DNA of 64,000 nt. Source: Flavobacteriaceae bacterium UBA7302. GTDB lineage: Bacteria > Bacteroidota > Bacteroidia > Flavobacteriales > Flavobacteriaceae. The position numbers and the translations under genes are program-made. This document shows positions 60,573 through 64,000 of the stretch, piece after piece. The notes under the pieces were generated by a model. It was not told the DNA's origin and did not search any database. It saw only the letters and a program-made list of their open reading frames with translations. Position 1 is the stretch's first letter. Every line of letters starts with the position of its first letter. The stretch spans positions 62,001 to 126,000 of the forward strand of contig DKQS01000009.1 in NCBI GenBank assembly GCA_002471825.1, read 5' to 3'.

Positions 60573-63068
60573 ATGAAACATACATATCATATACACGGAA
60601 TGACCTGTAATGGTTGTAGAACACACGTAGAAGAAACGCTCTCTAAAGTAGAAGGTGTTTCAAAAGCAACAGTCGATTTAGATAAGGCAGAAGCTACCAT
60701 AGAAATGGAATCACACATACCTATAGAAACATTTCAAGAAGCCTTAAAAAAGGATGGTGGTACATATAGCATTCATAAACAAGGTGAACACCATCAGCAT
60801 TCAGAAGCTAAAAAGGAAAAGCAACCTAAAGGTACAGGCACATTTTATTGTCCTATGCATTGCGAAGGCGATAAAATCTATAACAAACCAGGCGATTGTC
60901 CTGTTTGCGGAATGGATTTGGTGGAAGAACAAAATCTATCAGCAACTTCAAAGGAACAATGGACGTGTCCGATGCATCCAGAAATTGTAAAAGAAGAAGC
61001 AGGTTCGTGTCCTATTTGTGGGATGGATTTAGTGCCAATGGAAGCAGATAGTTCAGCAGAGGAAAAAACGTATAAAAAGCTATTAAAGAAATTTTGGATT
61101 GCAACAGCATTTACCTTGCCCATTTTCTTAATGGCTATGAGCGAAATGCTTAATAACAATCCGTTGTACGATATAATGGAACAGAAATATTGGAACTGGA
61201 TTCAGTTTGTTTTATCCATTCCAGTTGTCTTTTACGCTACGTGGATGTTCTTTGAGCGTGCTTATAGAAGCATAAAAACGTGGAATCTCAATATGTTTAC
61301 ACTCATTGGAATTGGTGCAGGCGTAGCGTGGTTGTTTAGTGTAATTGGAATGTTATTTCCAGATGTATTTCCAAGTCAATTTAAAACAGAATCAGGTGCA
61401 GTTCACGTCTATTTTGAAGCAGCAACAGTTATTCTAACGTTAGTGCTTTTAGGTCAGTTGTTAGAAGCTCGTGCACATAGTAAAACCAATTCGGCAGTAA
61501 AAGAACTGTTGAAATTAGCACCTAATAAAGCCATAAAAATAGTAGATGGTGAAGAAGTTGAAGTCAGTATTGACGAGATAGAACTTAATGATATTCTAAA
61601 AGTGAAACCAGGAGATAAAATTCCTGTGGATGGTGTGATAACTGAAGGCGAAACAACTATTGATGAATCTATGATTACAGGAGAACCTATTCCTGTAAAC
61701 AAATCTCAAGAAGATAAAGTAAGTAGCGGAACCATTAATGGGAATCAATCCTTTTTAATGAAAGCAGAAAAGGTAGGAAGCAACACTTTATTATCACAAA
61801 TCATTCATATGGTTAATGATGCCAGTAGAAGTCGTGCACCTATTCAAAATTTAGCAGATAAAGTTTCAGGCTATTTTGTGCCAGTTGTAGTTCTTATTTC
61901 TATTATCACATTTATTGTATGGTCTATTTGGGGACCAGAACCAGTTTATGTGTATGCGTTTGTCAATGCAATTGCAGTACTAATCATTGCTTGTCCTTGT
62001 GCTTTAGGTTTAGCAACACCAATGTCTGTAATGGTTGGTGTGGGTAAAGGTGCTCAAAATGGTGTATTGATTAAAAATGCTGAAGCTCTTGAAAAAATGG
62101 ATAAGGTAAATACGCTTATCGTTGACAAGACAGGAACAATTACCGAAGGAAAACCAACAGTTGAAACCGTTGGAGCTTTTAATGATGCTTTAAGCGAAAA
62201 AGAAGTGTTACAATACATCGTGTCATTAAATACAAATAGCGAACATCCTTTGGCAGAAGCGACAGTTAAATATGGCAAAGAACACAACGCAGAAATTTTA
62301 AAGTCCGAAGATTTTAGTGCTGTTACAGGAAAAGGTGTTGAAGCTAAAATTGATGGAAAAAATGTAGCATTAGGTAATCCTAAAATGATGGAATATGCTA
62401 AAGCGGATATTACTTCTAAAATGAAAGACGAAGCTAAATCTTACCAAGAACAGGGTAAAACAGTTTCTTATTTGTCAATAGATGAAACCGTAGTTGGATA
62501 TGTAGTTATAGGCGATAAAATAAAAGAAACAAGTGCTAAAGCCATTAAAGCACTTCAAGATAAAGGGATAGATGTAATAATGCTAACAGGTGATAATCAC
62601 GATACTGCAAAAGCAGTAGCATCAGAACTTAATCTCGCAGATTTTAAAGCCAGTATGCTACCAGAAGATAAACTCAAAGAAGTAGAGAAACTGCAAGAAA
62701 AAGGGAAAGTGGTTGCTATGGCAGGTGATGGTATTAATGATGCACCAGCATTGGCAAAAAGTGATGTAGGTATTGCAATGGGAACAGGAACAGATGTAGC
62801 GATAGAAAGTGCTATGATAACTTTAGTAAAAGGCGATTTACACGGTATTGTAAAAGCAAAAAATTTAAGTAATGCTGTAATGAAGAACATTAAGCAAAAC
62901 CTATTTTTTGCACTTATCTACAACACTTTAGGTGTACCTATTGCAGCAGGTGTGTTGTTTCCATTCTTCGGAATACTACTCTCGCCAATGATAGCAGCTT
63001 TAGCAATGAGTTTTAGCTCGGTTTCGGTAATAGGTAACGCATTACGATTAAGAACAAAAAACATTTAA
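60573..63068 (+). CDS. copA: Cu(I)-type P1B-1 ATPase with HMA and two heavy-metal-binding modules
   Basis: An 831-residue copper exporter. An HMA domain has GMTCNGC (C12, C15). Two YHS-like CPMH...CPVCGMDL/CPICGMDL modules follow (residues ~90-170). Core: CPC at C474/C476 in ACPCALGLATP, Asp518 in DKTGTITEGKP, SEHP, GDGINDAP, and the Cu-specific tail NTLGVPIAAG plus MSFSSVSVIGNALRL. It differs from the Zn-type ATPase upstream, so the island exports two metal groups. It starts three bases after tolC. Confidence 0.94.
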   Translation: MKHTYHIHGMTCNGCRTHVEETLSKVEGVSKATVDLDKAEATIEMESHIPIETFQEALKKDGGTYSIHKQGEHHQHSEAKKEKQPKGTGTFYCPMHCEGDKIYNKPGDCPVCGMDLVEEQNLSATSKEQWTCPMHPEIVKEEAGSCPICGMDLVPMEADSSAEEKTYKKLLKKFWIATAFTLPIFLMAMSEMLNNNPLYDIMEQKYWNWIQFVLSIPVVFYATWMFFERAYRSIKTWNLNMFTLIGIGAGVAWLFSVIGMLFPDVFPSQFKTESGAVHVYFEAATVILTLVLLGQLLEARAHSKTNSAVKELLKLAPNKAIKIVDGEEVEVSIDEIELNDILKVKPGDKIPVDGVITEGETTIDESMITGEPIPVNKSQEDKVSSGTINGNQSFLMKAEKVGSNTLLSQIIHMVNDASRSRAPIQNLADKVSGYFVPVVVLISIITFIVWSIWGPEPVYVYAFVNAIAVLIIACPCALGLATPMSVMVGVGKGAQNGVLIKNAEALEKMDKVNTLIVDKTGTITEGKPTVETVGAFNDALSEKEVLQYIVSLNTNSEHPLAEATVKYGKEHNAEILKSEDFSAVTGKGVEAKIDGKNVALGNPKMMEYAKADITSKMKDEAKSYQEQGKTVSYLSIDETVVGYVVIGDKIKETSAKAIKALQDKGIDVIMLTGDNHDTAKAVASELNLADFKASMLPEDKLKEVEKLQEKGKVVAMAGDGINDAPALAKSDVGIAMGTGTDVAIESAMITLVKGDLHGIVKAKNLSNAVMKNIKQNLFFALIYNTLGVPIAAGVLFPFFGILLSPMIAALAMSFSSVSVIGNALRLRTKNI

Positions 63069-63072
63069 TTAT

Positions 63073-63864
63073 ATGCAGAAAACAGTTTTCAAAATATCAA
63101 AAATGGATTGTCCTTCTGAAGAAAATCTAATTAAGATGAAGCTATCTGATATAGATGGTATCAAACAACTTGATTTTAATTTAGAAGAAAGAATCTTAAC
63201 ACTATATCATAATTCAAATGTAAATGAAATTGGTAATGCCTTAAATGAATTAAAATTAAATGAAAGTTTAATCAGTTCAGAAGATACAGACACAATTATT
63301 ACTGAATCTACAAGGAGTCAATCCAAACTGTTGTGGACAGTTCTAATCATCAATTTTGCATTTTTTATTATCGAAATGAGTACAGGACTTATTTCAAAAT
63401 CAATGGGATTAGTTGCTGATAGTTTAGATATGTTGGCAGATTCATTTGTTTACGGATTGAGTTTAATAGCGGTTGGTGGTACAGTTTTAAAAAAGAAACG
63501 GATTGCAAAATATGCAGGCTATTTTCAGATAACACTTGCAATTATCGGAATCGTTGAGGTAATACGTAGATTTTTAGGCTATGAAGCTTTACCTGTATTT
63601 TCAACAATGATTATAGTTTCAGTATTTGCTTTGATTGCAAATGGCATTTGCTTGTACCTCTTACAAAAATCTAAAAGTCAAGAAGCACATATGCGTGCCA
63701 GTATGATTTTTACCTCTAACGATATTATAATAAATCTTGGCGTAATTACAGCAGGCGTTTTAGTCAATTGGCTGCATTCTGGTATTCCAGATTTAATTAT
63801 AGGAATCATTGTATTTGGATTGGTGATACAAGGTGCATTCAGAATATTAAAATTAAGTAAGTAA
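63073..63864 (+). CDS. Cation diffusion facilitator with N-terminal HMA-like domain
   Basis: A 263-residue protein. Residues ~1-65 resemble a heavy-metal-associated fold (KISKMDCPSEENLIKMKL), unusual for CDF proteins. Six transmembrane helices follow, with VADSLDMLADS (metal Asp pair in TM2) and FTSNDIIINLGV in TM5, where the first His of the usual HxxxD is replaced by Ser/Asn. It likely exports divalent cations after receiving them from the HMA-like domain; that function is inferred. It follows copA by four bases. Confidence 0.82.
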   Translation: MQKTVFKISKMDCPSEENLIKMKLSDIDGIKQLDFNLEERILTLYHNSNVNEIGNALNELKLNESLISSEDTDTIITESTRSQSKLLWTVLIINFAFFIIEMSTGLISKSMGLVADSLDMLADSFVYGLSLIAVGGTVLKKKRIAKYAGYFQITLAIIGIVEVIRRFLGYEALPVFSTMIIVSVFALIANGICLYLLQKSKSQEAHMRASMIFTSNDIIINLGVITAGVLVNWLHSGIPDLIIGIIVFGLVIQGAFRILKLSK

Positions 63865-63887
63865 AGAACCACAAAAAAACAAATTAT

Positions 63888-64000
63888 ATGAAAACAATAG
63901 TATCTATACTTTTTTTAGGAATCCTGATTATTGGTTGCAAAAATCAAGAGCACACAAAGAAGGATGAACATTTACATCAAGAAACAAAAACGAGTAAAGA
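63888..64000 (+). CDS. Lipoprotein, start only (possible RND adaptor or metal-binding protein)
   Basis: Only 37 codons are visible. The N-terminus MKTIVSILFLGILIIGCKNQ is a lipoprotein signal with Cys17 after ILIIG, followed by His/Lys-rich sequence (HTKKDEHLHQ). In similar clusters this position holds a CusB-type periplasmic adaptor or a metal-binding lipoprotein such as DUF3347. The rest lies outside the window. Confidence 0.6.
   Translation, partial: MKTIVSILFLGILIIGCKNQEHTKKDEHLHQETKTSK

Larger units (their letters stand above)
46457..64000 (+). mobile_element. Integrative metal-resistance island in the 3' end of mnmE (right end outside window)
   Basis: From the last 18 bases of mnmE onwards the content changes from core genes to an excisionase-like gene, a tyrosine recombinase, broken genes and a long metal-transport cluster, with more AT-rich codon choice. 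The 3' end of mnmE is an established target of SGI1-family elements. The boundary is set by the att core; no second copy of the core was found up to 64000, so the element exceeds 17.5 kb. No conjugation genes are seen in the visible part. Confidence 0.82.

Noticed and set aside
1..64000. tRNA or rRNA genes, especially a tRNA as integration target
   Set aside because: No cloverleaf or rRNA sequence was recognised; the island's target is mnmE rather than a tRNA gene.

Overview
The window comes from a chromosome of a member of the Flavobacteriaceae (Bacteroidota). Supporting signs are a low-GC, gene-dense layout, repeated promoter elements of the TAnnTTTG type (the Bacteroidota -7 box) in place of E. 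coli-like promoters, few Shine-Dalgarno sequences, and characteristic families: TonB-dependent receptors with carboxypeptidase-like N-terminal domains, DUF4870, DUF2795, GDCCVxC and HYC_CC_PP proteins, and a long SecA. A zeaxanthin/saproxanthin/myxol-type carotenoid operon suggests a yellow-orange, probably marine, organism. No rRNA, tRNA or CRISPR array was seen, and no stretch above 300 bases lacks a gene.

Region 1 (1-6.8 kb) is a tightly coupled minus-strand carotenoid operon, crtI-crtB-crtZ-crtD-cruF-crtY, with crtY cut by the window edge. It is preceded by a gene for a MerR-type regulator that carries the signature motifs of B12-dependent CarH/LitR photoreceptors. Similar AT-rich motifs lie in front of both the regulator gene and crtI. 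Region 2 (6.9-46.5 kb) is core genome: two ECF sigma factor loci, threonine aldolase, a large zinc protease, prfB, arsC-like, a TonB receptor, fumC, hutI, a cobalamin adenosyltransferase, secA, folE, hisS, nadC, rlmH, rdgB, a FecCD-type ABC importer, an M28 peptidase, msrA, dnaX, a cation/proton antiporter, miaE, dps and mnmE. Several start codons are reassigned here because the -7 element lies only a few bases before the chosen start.

Region 3 (46.457-64.0 kb, right end outside the window) is a genomic island that begins exactly at the 3' end of mnmE, the same att site used by SGI1-family elements. It opens with att-proximal repeats and a 10-bp-phased GCACCA repeat array. Next come an excisionase-like zinc-ribbon/HTH gene broken by a one-base frameshift, a complete tyrosine recombinase, and two overlapping ORFs, the second of which looks like the C-terminal remnant of a PIWI/prokaryotic Argonaute protein. 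The cargo is metal homeostasis and efflux: a Cys/His-rich secreted protein, a TonB receptor, a Fur-family regulator, DUF3703, MerTP, GDCCVxC, a Zn/Cd-type P1B ATPase, HYC_CC_PP, a CusA-like RND pump, a TolC-like channel, a Cu-type P1B ATPase, an HMA-CDF fusion and the start of a lipoprotein. Two cargo promoters share the same dyad, TGCAC-N4-ATTGCA, placed 12-13 bp before the -7 element. It is a strong candidate for the island's Fur-family operator.

The most interesting points are the island (its att architecture, broken excisionase, Argonaute remnant and shared metal operator, and a mer-type importer without merA) and the CarH-like regulator, which keeps the B12-binding motifs but has Gln where the light-state His ligand sits in the Thermus protein.
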